From Beaufortia kweichowensis (lineage: Eukaryota > Chordata > Actinopteri > Cypriniformes > Gastromyzontidae): a stretch of 64,000 nt of DNA. The translations under genes were made by a program, and so were the position numbers. The stretch lies in contig CM032817.1 of the NCBI GenBank assembly GCA_019155185.1, positions 6,406,034-6,470,033 on the forward strand. The letters are read 5' to 3'. Under the pieces are notes generated by a model. That model saw only the letters and a list, made by a program, of their open reading frames with translations. It was not told the origin of the DNA and ran no database searches. Below are positions 51,941-64,000 of this stretch, one piece after another; positions within the stretch are counted from its first letter, which is position 1, and every line of letters starts with the position of its first letter.

Positions 51941-54080
51941 TAACCAGGTTCGAATAAGCTTCATATAAACAACACCTATTACTTTATCTTTCTACATACT
52001 TTATAATTTAATAACTGTTATGCCTAAACAGTTCATTCTAATGTTTTACAGTTACAAGCAAATTTTATATTGTGCTAGTTCAACATATCAAATGTAAAAT
52101 CTGCATCCTGAAGCAAAACAACCTGCACATCTAAAACAAGTGAAATTGAAAAGGGTGAAATGCCTACGTTTCCTGATAAAACCACAGATTCATCCAATTT
52201 TTTGCACGTCTAATGTACGTAATTGTGCGACTACAATGAATTATTCATGAGGTGAAAGAGAAATACTCCCACATCAGGCACGGTCACATTTGAATGAGTC
52301 CTGCAGGTAAACAACAGCTCAGAACTCTTTAAAACTTGCTCCGAGAGCCTGTGGCTTTTTGAGAGAGAGAGATCTAAATGACAAAGGAGCCCTGCACTGC
52401 AGCGAGAGCAATAGCCGGCAAACACGCACACCGCAGCAAAGCAGACGGGCCCAGGGATTCAGTCGGTACCGCAGGGGATTACAGATGGTCCTTCAAATTA
52501 AATCAAATAGTACAGCTCAGGATTGGGCTTACGGCAGCCTACGGGAGAGCTGTATATGACTGGAGCTCCAGCCGGGGGGGGTGAGGATTGGGAGAAAAAT
52601 CACCTCCAAATGAGTTTCTGAAATATCTATAGAGAAATTGAATGTGAAAATCTTGACAGTGAGTGATATGAGGCTGGAAGAGAAGCAAGTCAAAGGTGGC
52701 AGTGATTATTTTATTCAACGCTTTACACACACACATTTGTTTTTCTATTGTGGTGGAGGATTTTATTGACTTGTCTATTGTTTTTTGTTGTTAACCAAGC
52801 TAACAATATTTTTATCACCTAAACCGACCTATTAAAATCAATACAATTTTATTTTGTTTTCATTTTTAGGTTTTTACCAAGACATCATTCAATGTGTTTA
52901 TTAAGCCATTTTCCTTCCAGATTGTAGGCAATTTAAAGTTTTATCTATCCTTGCAGGGTCATTTGGTCATTAAAATATAGGCAAAACGTGACCCATACAC
53001 ACACACACACACACACACAAAATCCCACAGGCTTATGCCAAACAAAACTGCACTCTCATGGGCAGCACAGGCAAGCGGCTGACATATTATTGTTACCAAA
53101 TTAGCTTTGCTGTATCATTGCCAAATAACCAACCCACCACCACCTTGAAAATCCTGTCTATTTTAGCTTGTTTATAAAACGGTGACCTTTATTTGAAATG
53201 TTTCCAGACCTACAGATGGGAAATGTTATTTTGAGAGCCAAAATTAAACCATCAATAGTTTTCACCTTTTAGTCTTTGCACAGGATGCGGGCGATGTCGA
53301 CAGCCAAAACTCAACAGGGCCTAAAGTGGACAAAACCCTTTTAAATTTAGAGTTTAAACATACGACTTAAACATACGAGAATAAGGGGGTGACACAGCAT
53401 ACCCACAGCCACATCTAACCCCACTCTCCCCCACAAGAGATAAAAAGAACTAAAATCCTCTCTCACCATCTTATGAGGCTTCCCTTGGATCGCACGCTTG
53501 TACGCTTATCTTGTTTGAATAATAACTTCATTTCATGCATTTATCATCCCTACAAGGTCCAGGTTTCTTCATTACTTATGATTCATATCACTTTTGCAGC
53601 TGCATAATCACTAGGTAGGTTATTAGAATACAAACACAAAAGGAGACATTGCGTTTTAACAGGATCTTCTCAGAGGAGAAATTTTCCCATGAGCTCATAA
53701 AAAAAACAGCAGGAAATCATAAAATCCATTACACTGGAAGTAATGTCTTAAACAATCTCTGAGAATGTCACATTCACATCATGCCATACTTTCTTAAATG
53801 TTCATGTAACACTTTCCAAAAAAATAAAACGACACCTGACAGAATTTTCCTTTGGGACATTCACTCCTAGGGTCACAGATAGTCTAAAATAACTTTACTG
53901 TCTATGTTTAAAAACAGTTACGTTAATAGCAAAGGTCTAATGGAGGAAAACAGCTTATAAATTATACTAAATTATGTTTATTTGACAATGTAAAAAGGTC
54001 CCCATAAAACATGGAAACCGTAAACAGTCATACAGACCACTTTTATGGTACTTATTTGTTCATTTACGTAGATTAACAGC
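51941..54080. other. Intergenic, sixth part; no gene seen
   Basis: A GC-richer unique block at 52220-52600 carries short overlapping open frames without family resemblance. The rest is AT-rich, with a CA microsatellite at 52997-53019. Confidence 0.55.
52997..53019. repeat. (AC)n microsatellite
   Basis: About eleven perfect AC units. Confidence 0.95.
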
Positions 54081-54205
54081 CCCTGGGCACCATTCACTTT
54101 CATTGTATGGAAAAGGGATGCATACAAATTCTGCCTAACATCTCCATTTGTATTCTACAGAAGAAAGAAAACCATACAAGTTTGAAACGACATTATTGGG
54201 AGTAG
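54080..54205 (+). repeat. Fragment of a common cyprinid DNA-transposon-derived repeat
   Basis: accattcactttcattgtat, then tggaaaag, aacatctccatttgt, agaagaaagaaa and catacaagtttgaaacgaca occur in the order seen in an abundant carp-family repeat that normally continues into gggtgaactattccttta. That end is missing or diverged here. Identified from memory of the family, not by search. Confidence 0.65.
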
Positions 54206-57200
54206 TAATACAGCAAATATCTGTTATGCCACTATACATTTCAGACAAACGTTTTTTTGAGATGTGGATGTATGTGACAAATGTTCTGGCTTCATTCCTC
54301 CGAGAATGAGGGTGAAGAAAACTAATCAAAAAAGGACAGATTTTTATTTTGTTTTTGTTGTCGCAGCAAAGATTCACATATGCGATTATGAGGCTTCAAG
54401 ATGTACGGGCATCAGCTTAATGTTTTTCATTCTACCACGTCTCTTTATAAAGATAGACCATTAGAGCTGATCACAGAGGCATGTCTAGCATCCGTTCAGT
54501 CTTTTCTATTTGCTCGAGGGAGGACGCCCTTCATTAAAATAACAACAGCTCATCTCATGCATATGGAAATGGAACTTCCACCGGTTCTTGTACGAGGTCC
54601 GGCCTGTCCTCCGAAAAGTCTTATGCAGGACACATTTTTAGGGATTTAACAAGTCACGCTTTGATCAGCATAGCTAGGGGAATCCATTTCTTACTCCAGC
54701 TGATCCATGATCAGCCACCTTATCCAAATCCTAACCTTGAGCAATGTGATAGAAACCAGAAACCATTCAACTTGCCCTGCATCACAACAACATTATTCAA
54801 TTGAATGAAATTATTAAGGTGATGAAAATGTTTGCGCAAGTGATAGGCAGAGGATACGAGGGCCTGTTGGAAGTACATCGCTCCACGGGGTCAGCATAGA
54901 AACAAGATTAGAGTTTTAATTTAGATTAAACAGGGGTTGGCTTTGATTGAAGAACAATGCCCCCCGCTGTTGTTGCACGGTACAAAGGACAAGCGTGTGG
55001 ACATCAAACGGACATGAGAGTGGCACACTGTTCCCTGCTGCACTTCATTAGTCACAACAGCTGGGTAAACCCCTCAGCTTTAATTCGTGTGTGGCATTAA
55101 CTTGAGAGAATTAAAAGAATCTGTCTGTGTTTATCTGCATTATATTTATTCATGTTCAGAATCTCAATAGTGTCCTTCTCTGCATAATAGTTTTATTTCT
55201 AAGCTCTTGACAATACTAATTTTAAGGGACTTACTTTTCATTATGTCATCAGGATTTAGGATTGACGGTCTTTTTGTTTGCTAGACCCAGGGTTAATTTG
55301 ATTAATATGTGCAATGTGATAACATCATTAAGGAGTCTTTTTGATTTTGCTTACTGCAGACTAAAGGGACATGAGACCAGATAGACCAAATATTTTAGGA
55401 AGTGTAATTTTTTTAAAGACCCAGATGAAGTTTATGGCTGGATGTGAATACAGAAGTAACTTTTACAAGATAAACATTTTTGAGTGTGTGAAAGTAAAAA
55501 TACTCATGACTCATCTTGCACTCATATACATAAACAACCTGCTGTTATTTATTAGTAAATAAAGCACTTGGAATGTATTCATTTTGAAAGTGAAGGCCAA
55601 AACTATTGTCTAAATTTAAAGCTTTGGGAGACATTATCATACTCCATCCCAACTGGCATTTCCCATAGGAAAACAAGAAAAAAAACAGGAATTACTTAAC
55701 TTGAAATGGACCTGGCAAAATGAGTTAGTCTCCTAGGATTTGTGTCATCTCGACTAATAATGCCGTTAAATCGCTGTACTTTCAGGCCTGTGGATTTTAA
55801 AATCCTTTAACTCGCGCTCCATTGCATGTTGAAAAACTATCTATTCACCTAACTGTAAAATGATGCTAATGACAATGGGAAAACTCTAATGTCTTAGGGG
55901 TTTCTAGGCTCTCTATATAAACACTGTTAAAGGACCCGCTTCTGGACTTCATCATATTTTCCTCAACTCAATTACACCTTTGCTAACAGGGCAGTGGCGG
56001 AAAAGCTACTGCAATGCTAAGCTCACGTCAGCAGAACATTATGTATGCGCTCGATTTACGGCAACTGCCTTCATTACGCAAAACCTGATTAAACGTTCCC
56101 TCCAGGCTGAGGTAATGATCCCTTACCCATTGTTATTCATATTCGCTAAGGGTTCGGGCTAAGCAGTTCCTTGTATCTCCACTCTGGGCTCCATTAATAA
56201 TGTCTATTCACAGGCCGTTCCTAAATGACACCTGGAGGTACCAGCAAATGAGGCCAAGTTGCAGATGGGTCCAGCCGTGAGTGTATTAATGTCCATTAGT
56301 TTGTGTATGACAAGTGGACATATGTTATCTAGAATTCATTGCAAAGTCCCAGATTGCCTTCTCTAATTCTCAGATGGTCCCAAAAGAATCACAATGCACA
56401 TATTTACATAATGCTGTAATGTAAAAACAATCGCACGACTGGGCCAGGAAGGAGGAGGTGAGGCAAAATTTCTCACACAATTTCTTTCTAAGCTAATGGT
56501 TGGTGATTACCATGCTGTCACACCCCCTTAAACATCTACATTAAAAATATGAATAGTCTGTCATTTACTAAAAATATAACTTTTAGTTATGCTGCGTTGA
56601 CAAAACTTCTTAAACTTTTGCTGGTTACCAGCAGAGCTAATTGAAACAAAAGAGATTTAGGGAAGTTCTGATGATTTAAACGAAATGTTTTCACTTAATG
56701 AAAAGTTTTCCTCAGTTCACTAGATGAACAATATCGAACATTAAAGAATTACAGTTCATATCTGCTTTATCACATCACGCAGCAGCGACGTTGAATCATG
56801 ACTGTGCTGAGAAATTATTTCACAAATGTGATTCTCTAGTCAAATTAACATGGTCATCTTTCTCCTCAATCCTCTACTACAGCTGAGTTTCCATCCAATA
56901 CATTCTCTAAATCATCTTTCCGGGTTCAATACCTCCCCAGACCCCCAGCATGCAGACAATCAAGTGTTTTCCGATTCACTCAGCTCACCGCCTGATAAAT
57001 TATTCAGCTGGATATAAGTAGATACTAAAAATTTAATGATTTGCCAAGTTGGATTCTGTAGAACAAACTGGAATAAGAATCGATGTGGCTTGGATCTTAA
57101 TATTTTACTAAAACGGCACAGCCGGGTTGTTTTAATAAAAGCCTTTTGAAATATTGGCCCTTATAGGCAGACTTACTGATTTGTGATACTGTGAGCAGAT

Positions 57201-59024
57201 GAAAAACTCGGTAGGAGGTGATATATACACATTCGAAGGTGAAAGTTATGTTCCTATGAATACTAATGCATTAACAAGCTGTATGTAAGGCCGGCTGAAT
57301 CGTCATGTAAAGCTGCATAAATAAATAAATACTCAATCTTCCATTCATCATCTCGGAAATGAAAGGTAAATTTAGATTTAATACGGGGTTGTGATTTCAC
57401 ACACCTGCTGAACCCACATATCAACACGGTCGTGCACGCCACCGTGAATTGGCATGTGATGGTTCTGCGCACGTATACAAATATGCACCCGCACAAAATC
57501 GAAAGGGCCGAGATTTTAAAAACAAAGTTTTCCAAAGTGCCAAGCAGTTTAGAAATGATGGCTGTAATGACGCTATACAAAATTGTCATTAACTATGGTG
57601 TACTGTATCTGTCAAGAATTGAAAAAAGGATATTGATTCTGGTTACATGCCATTGTCATGGCCGGTATTACTTTTTAACTTACTTTTTCACCATAAACCC
57701 CTAGTATATCTGCACAGAACGAATCAATGTGATCAGTTTAGTAACCTGCTTAAGATCGAACTTGAACTCGTACCTCTTTCTGTGTGACTTGCCTGCTGAT
57801 CCACTGCATATAAGCTCTATCGGATCCACTGACCTGTATCCACCCGGAAGCGTGCTGCTCACATGCCCAACTGATCCGGAGTCACCTGGCCAGACCCAAC
57901 ATAACAATCTGGTGGACAAACAGTCTTTGAAGTAAAAAAAAAGTGTTTTAAAATTGTGTTTTAAAATCCTAGGCAAATTGCTTAATAAAACTTGTGCCTA
58001 TGCAAATTAACATTTTAATATGCAGGATAGAAAATAACATACATGTGTATCATTAATAACAAGTCTTACTCTTATACAATTAAAACCAACACCACCGTAA
58101 CCACTCCTTTCATTGTCCTACAGTCCTTTCCTTTTATCAAAGTTATCTCATGTAGCTGATGGATAATGACACAGTGTTTCTCATTGATGACATCACTTCC
58201 CCTCACCTTATGAACAGTTACGCAGATGCAGTCCAAGCAATAACTGCGCCATGAAACAGCCTGCAGCCCTGCATGGATCAATGCCTGATATTTGTAAACC
58301 CAAACACGTACTCGCAGAGTCAATTACAGAAAGGACATGTGCAGATCCTCAGCCTGGCCTTCACACTACATTCCACCCTTGTAGCCCTCTCTGTAAATAT
58401 TACCCTTGCTCCTTTAAACAAAAAACAACACACAGAAAAACACAATAATGGCGCAAAATGTTGACATGTGAAAATGACACACATGTACACTAATAACTGT
58501 TTGTACTTGCTTTTCAAGCCTGTTTGTGCATTGTTTAAAAGCTGGCGAAATTGTGCTGTGTAAACAAAAACGCTGCATGCTGAACAGATTTGGTCAATTT
58601 GCTCAGAATAAAGAAAGAACTAGAATAAAAGTAAATGCTGAGTGCAGGAGCGCTCTTCTCAAATATGCACGTGGACACTCGTTGGGAATCAATAAGAGAA
58701 ACGGCGCTCCCCACTTATTACAACAGGACAGCAAAGCAGCACTTCACATGGTAGCTAATAAATTCAAAATAGGAAAGTTAGCAACTTTCTTCTGCATTAT
58801 CATATTCGGTTTTAAATCCGAGCTATTGACATAATTGGGTAGCTGAACCCTGTTGTAGCTATAGCAATGCACACTCATTCAGTGCTATGTCAGCCGAACT
58901 CTGCACAAACAGGCTTGAAGTAATAAGGTCTCCTGTGGGTTAAACCTGAGAAAGGTGCCCTAGGATCCTTTGCTTTGAATAAAAGCAAATAGGCCTTTCT
59001 GCAGTGTTAAAGGCCTATTTGTGG

Positions 59025-59042
59025 ATGTGTGTGTGTGTGTGT
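59025..59042. repeat. Short (GT)n microsatellite
   Basis: About nine GT units. Confidence 0.85.
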
Positions 59043-59091
59043 TTGTATCAAAATCCTGGTCAATCTCTTTATATGAAAATCTCTTTATAAG

Positions 59092-59107
59092 GACGTCATG
59101 ACGTCAT
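59092..59107. promoter_or_regulatory. Tandem CRE-like sites
   Basis: GACGTCATGACGTCAT contains one full palindromic CREB/ATF site (TGACGTCA at 59099-59106) and a second partial one (GACGTCA at 59092-59098) overlapping in phase. It lies about 3.5 kb upstream of the putative promoter at 62.7 kb. Confidence 0.35.
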
Positions 59108-60869
59108 CAAAGTCATGAATTCGAATAATGTGCAAATTTTGAAAAATGTGCAAAATCCTAAATATGTCTTCCTAATGGATTTTAAAAAATAAAAATAGGG
59201 GATGCACATACAAAAGTTTGGTCTTTTCGTACACATGCATATTCACTTAAAATATGCAGTTAAATGTACCACTGTATCTTTCTCCAGTCTTTTTTTTTTC
59301 GCTCTTCCTCAACCCTCTCTCACTTTCTGCCATGCCCTGTCATTACTTGCAGAGCAAAATGTCACAGTGGGGCATTGATGTCAGAGTGCTACTATCCCCT
59401 CCTGAGCGTTAAATTAAGCATTCACACCGAAGAGAGACAGAGAATGGTCCTTTCCTGTAGACGTGTGATACAAGACTGCTTGGTCCACCCAGTCACATCT
59501 GCAGATCTATTTCCCTGCTTTTTCCACCTCTTTTGAACTTAAACGTTTTATAATACAAGTCTCTCTCTGCAATGACCTTCAAAACAAAAGCTAACATATC
59601 TGACTTTGATTTGATTGTCTCTGTTTGATCTTTAAAACTCATTCTATTCATTTCCCTTGATGTCTACTACATCCACATTTTGACCATGACCAGTGTTACA
59701 GAGTGCAACATGCACTTAAACTGCACTTTCTAAAGATTGATGATTGATTTTCTAAAGTGATGTTTCAACAACATGTTCTGAGTGTTTAGTGCGTTGCTTA
59801 AAGGTTTTAGGTGGTTAGTAAGGTGTTTCTAGGTGAATATGGGTTGTTGCTAGGTGGTCACAAACAAACCCTAGTACTTAAGACACTGTTCGGGTCTGAC
59901 AGTTAAATCTGATCCTATACCGTTTAAGTTTTTCTGTTGTTCAGATTCAAATGTTAGCTAGCGTTCAAAATGCACATATTTCACAAACATACCTGAATCT
60001 TCCTCTGTTTCTTGTGACAACTGCAAAATGTGCACAACCAGAAATTTAGCCTTCTTTCTGGCGTATGACAAAGGCACCAAACCCGAAGGATCTTTGCCCA
60101 CTGTGAATGAGGGATAATTTTTGCACCTGTTCACAAGAAAGACTTGCAGGGGAGGAGATGGAGAGTGCAAGTGAGAGAGAAAAAAAGAGGGAACACAGAA
60201 CAGAGGAAAAGAGAGAGATGATATAAGATGAGACACAGGCATGGCAACAGGTTACGTAGGAGAAAGCAAAAGGTGCTGATATCTTAATGGCTCTGTAAAT
60301 TGGCTGTTTGCTACACATCAGCCCACAGACAGGCGCTCAGCACCACAGGTCCTCCCAGAAAACACTGCAGAACAAAACAAAATCCTCCTAATTATGAGCT
60401 GATTGCATCGACAGAAATCTGTGCACTGATTACAGCTGGAATAAATTATACCCGCTTCTTTTCATGGTTAAAGGGCTTAGGCTATTTCAGACGCCATTCC
60501 TTCACCTCCACCCCATATAACGCAACAGGTCTGTGCTTGGCAAAGGTAAGGCTAGATGGTTTATTTGGAACTGCCCAAATATGTAAATATAAGCATTTTG
60601 TGTTTAATTGTAATTTGATTACAGTACACACTTTTCTGTGTTTACTTTTCTTAACAAACATAGTGTTAGTCATTTATACAAACATCTTAATAAAACATTA
60701 ATGTCAAATCATGACATTATGTAAGACATAACTTAAAAGCTTTATGTTGAAGACTAAATAAGTTAAATAAGTTCTAAATAAGTTCTTTTCTTTCATTTAA
60801 AGAAAAATACCTTTAAATGAACAAACTTTCAGGGAATAATTTATTTCAAATGCTTTAAACAAGCATTAA

Positions 60870-60895
60870 AATAAATAAATAAATAATAAAACAAT
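60870..60895. repeat. (AAAT)n tract
   Basis: About five AAAT/AATA units. Confidence 0.8.
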
Positions 60896-62561
60896 TAAAA
60901 ATTAGCAAACTTCTTAATGTTTGTTTTTTATAACAAATACACATCTATTGTTGTGCCAAGCTCTATAATATTTTATTCTGTACAAATTCTGAGTGGAGGC
61001 CTTCAAATATTGCTGTGCACAATAGGAGGGCTTGAACTTCAGAAGGTTGAGATCCATTGATCTATAATAGTCCCCTAGTGCACTCTGGTGGTTCAGTCTT
61101 AATTCACGGGCGTATTAGCATGGCTTGACAATTGATAAGCAAAGCACAATCTGTTTTTCCTCTCACAGTTCATTGCATTTACACAGCCTGTTAAAAAACA
61201 AATTGTGACTCTTCTTTTGGTCTATCTATGTAAGTGAGAGAAGCATCTATTATTCCTCCCTCAGTGCCTTCAACTCATGAGCTCCTCACCGGCCTGACAA
61301 TTACCATGAATTATCTTCACTTCCAGACAATCAATTAAGCGAATTATTGAACTCCTCTCTTTTCTCTGAAACCTTATCGGCTCTCCCCAGCAGGGCAGCA
61401 CAGTGGAGATAGATCGCAGATTGTGAAACCTCTAAAGACTGACTCTTTATCACCTGAGAATTTACATTATGTGTAGCACTGCATTGGCCTCAGTCACCAT
61501 TTTACACTTAAACAATATAAAATAAACTTAAGTTGTCTTCATGTCTTCTTAATGCTTAATGGAGTGGATTATATTCAGCCTATTATACAATATCTCCCAC
61601 TATCAAAAAAGCTTTTTAACAGAGTTGTTATCAACTGGTTCAAACACAGAGATACCAAAAAGAAAAAGAAAAAGGTTTGTTGTGTCTTGGAGTAGAAACA
61701 TAATTTATAAACAAACAAACACACATCATTGATGTCATCACAATACACGTATAGAATTAATGGTCATTTTCTGCCATCTAGTGTTACAAATAAAAACAAC
61801 CATGAGTAGTGAAACATTTGTAATACCATATTGCCATCTTATGGCTATTTCTATACTTATATATATATTAATGTCTCTAAGACACACATTTCACAAACAT
61901 TAATGAGAATAAATTCGTCGTCTTGTCTCGTCGTTCTCGGTACTAAAGTTACAAAAGACTTGAGACGACCATTCAAATTGGCGTTTGTTTTATTTATAAC
62001 TCTTTCAATTATACATTGTAACGTTTTGCATTAAGTGGGCTCAAACGTATTGAATAAATAAAATGTTAAATTACTCACCAAATTCGTGACAGAGCATCCG
62101 TGTCTGTATCAAGTAAGTTTGCAGTCGACTTACCGTCGAATTGGCAACAGGTGTGCTTTAGTTAAAACGGTCAGAGGCAGGTTAGAGGACTTTTATCTTA
62201 CATTAACATTGCATTTACAGTATATCTAATTTTATTTAAATTATTTACTCTCATACAAATATATAAACATATAATAAGATAATATATTATGCTATGTTAA
62301 AAAAGTATGTATTAAAGGCTAAAGCTAGATGAGTAAACCAGATTTTGCCAATAAGAAAAAACTAGGGCTATTTGGAGAACGTTGTGGGACTTTTATGTTG
62401 ACAACAGAACTGTAAAATATTTACCAAAGCAAGCTATTTAAAATATTTCATAAATAATAATTAAAATAAAAATATAGTTACAAATTGAAAAGTATTTGAA
62501 AAAAGGTATATGTGTTATGAATTATATTAGGTAAGATTTTTAGTAATGATTTTATGTAAAA

Positions 62562-62582
62562 AAATAAATAAATAAATAAAAG
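62562..62582. repeat. (AAAT)n tract
   Basis: About five AAAT units, just upstream of the CpG-rich block. Confidence 0.85.
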
Positions 62583-62639
62583 TCTGACCCATACAAAATC
62601 GTTTGCCCATCCTCGGGGCTAAATCCTCGTGTTTAAAGT

Positions 62640-62960
62640 GAACTTTACACAATGTTGCTGTGCACTGCAGTGGCTTCATGTCCAGATTCTGCTCTCTGAG
62701 AGAAGGAGGGGCGAGATTTGTTCAGTGCACACCGCTCGTGACCGCGCATCGCCGCTGAGCTCAGGACGCGCGCACACTGCTGCCGCTCGTTCTTTGTCCT
62801 CCATTGCAGCTAGTGTTCGCAGCTCCGTCGCACCGCGCAGGCCCGAAGTAGCGCAGCCGCTCTGAGGTTAGTGCCCTACCGCGCAATCTCCAGCCATTTC
62901 AGCCCCGGCGCAGCCGCACCAAAGAACCCGGCAGCGTTTTCCTTTCACACACTCGTACGC
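62640..62960 (+). promoter_or_regulatory. CpG-rich promoter and probable non-coding first exon
   Basis: After 40 kb of AT-rich DNA the composition changes abruptly to GC-rich with dense CpG (gaccgcgcatcgccgctgag, ggacgcgcgcacac, gcgcaggcccgaagtagcgc). A candidate splice donor (tctgag|gttagt) lies at 62867. No ATG with a signal peptide or continuing frame precedes it, so exon 1 would be 5' UTR. In mammals PODXL lies downstream of PLXNA4 on the same strand, making podxl the first candidate. The strand is inferred from the donor and synteny only. A minus-strand promoter is possible. Confidence 0.45.
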
Positions 62961-64000
62961 GCAGATGCAGATCGCGACGATGCAAAACAGACCGTAGTCT
63001 GATAGGAGTGCATTTATCGGGATTGCAAATCTTTATTTTCTCTTTTCAAAAGCATAATGGCGCAGTCGCAGGCCTTTGGCCTACTGAATTTAGATAAGCA
63101 TTGTTGCAACCGTGTGGCTGTTTTTGTCCAGATGCTAAATAGCATTGCTGAGCTTGATGGGTTGTGTTTTTATGGTTGATCTAGGAATTAAAATGAACGC
63201 ATATTTAAAATCATCCTAACACACCAGTATTATTGATCAGTTGTAATCGGAAAATACGTCGTGTTACGTGTGTTAATTTGATTTTGTATATGATCGTAAA
63301 GGTAGCCGGCTTAAAATTGACCAAAACGATCATTTCAGATATTGTGCACCTTTTTTATTTTATCGTGTTTAAATAAGCAATTTGACAATCACGAGTAAAT
63401 ATTCACTGTTTTGGTAATACGTTTATGTTTTGCGCGCTCTTTACACATTATTCACAGCTTGAAAATAAGCGCCATTTATGTCTCAGGGCTTAAGTACTGT
63501 ATATCCATTCAGTTGTTTGAGCAATTCTAACCTACCTTCAAACAGATGATTACTAGTCGTAAATATAGCTCGTTTTGTGCTTGTAAACGCTGTGGTTTGT
63601 GAATTTACCAAATGTATCAGTTTTGCTTGAGCTTCAGCGTCACGCCGTTGAATGGAGCCGAATGTTACTGCGCTGGTTTATGTAGATCAGCTACATGTAA
63701 TGACAGAAACCCCAACATCATTCTTTTATATACATTTGAAAAATGTCCAAAATGTCATTTGTATATCCTAAACTGATACAAAACGGCTGCAATAAATGTG
63801 ACTCCCCTGTTGTCAGATACACGTAAATAAGTACAGTGTCTGGTTATTTAATAAAACTGTTAAAGGTTTTCATTTTGTGTCTTTCAGTTTTTCACTGATG
63901 AAACTTGCATTAGTTTCCCTGCAGAATACGTATATTTTTTTTAAATATCTTACACATGACTTTATATTGCAAAATGTTCAGTAATATTGACTAATGTGAC
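62961..64000. other. Probable first intron of the downstream gene
   Basis: Composition falls back to AT-rich within 100 bases of the CpG block. No second exon is visible before the window ends. Confidence 0.4.

Larger units (their letters stand above)
54206..62630. other. Intergenic, seventh part; no gene seen
   Basis: AT-rich, with a GT microsatellite at 59025-59042, a tandem CRE-like site at 59092-59107, (AAAT)n tracts near 60870 and 62562, and GC-richer unique stretches at 55930-56300 and 61250-61430. No splice-bounded coding frame is seen. Confidence 0.55.

Noticed and set aside
57740..57900. Possible tRNA-like segment on the minus strand (gagttcaagttcgatct)
   Set aside because: The B-box resemblance is partial and no cloverleaf can be drawn, so neither a SINE nor a tRNA is supported.
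62629..62865. Open frame through the CpG-rich block
   Set aside because: Begins in AT-rich DNA upstream of the likely start site and has no signal peptide or domain. More consistent with a 5' UTR.
1..64000. CRISPR arrays, operons, phage or bacterial defence systems
   Set aside because: No regularly spaced direct repeats and no tightly packed genes. The window is vertebrate nuclear DNA.

Overview
This is vertebrate (ray-finned fish) nuclear DNA, not a microbial locus. The evidence is a split gene with GT-AG introns, an AT-rich non-coding background, and repeats of the kind common in cyprinid fish: tRNA-derived SINE pieces, palindromic MITEs and a decayed DNA-transposon fragment. I cannot name the species. 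Cyprinid is an inference from repeat style.

Region 1 (1-20.5 kb) is the 3' end of a class A plexin gene on the + strand. Seven coding exons (3045-3148, 5932-6031, 7390-7580, 9752-9921, 12737-12949, 16764-16914, 17318-17413) join in frame into the last 340 residues. They cover the end of the Rho-binding domain, the linker, and the C-terminal half of the split GAP domain with its second catalytic arginine. Compared from memory with plexins A1 to A4, the exons fit plexin A4 best. The upstream exons (ectodomain, transmembrane segment, first GAP half) lie before the window. A 3' untranslated region follows, with a proximal poly(A) signal at 17731 and a stronger-looking distal one at 20443.

Region 2 (about 20.5-62.6 kb) is a 42 kb stretch with no gene I can support. 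It holds MITEs, SINE tails, microsatellites, a broken C2H2 zinc-finger fragment near 45.2 kb, and several GC-richer unique blocks rich in homeodomain-type TAATTA/ATTA motifs. Those blocks could be conserved regulatory elements.

Region 3 (62.6-64 kb) starts with a CpG-rich block that looks like a promoter and a non-coding first exon on the + strand, with a candidate donor at 62867. In mammals the gene downstream of PLXNA4 on the same strand is PODXL, so podxl is a plausible but unproven identity.

I found no operon, CRISPR array, phage or new multi-gene system. The points most worth following are the two near-perfect foldback repeats, the zinc-finger remnant, the alternative 3' end, and the candidate regulatory blocks in the desert.
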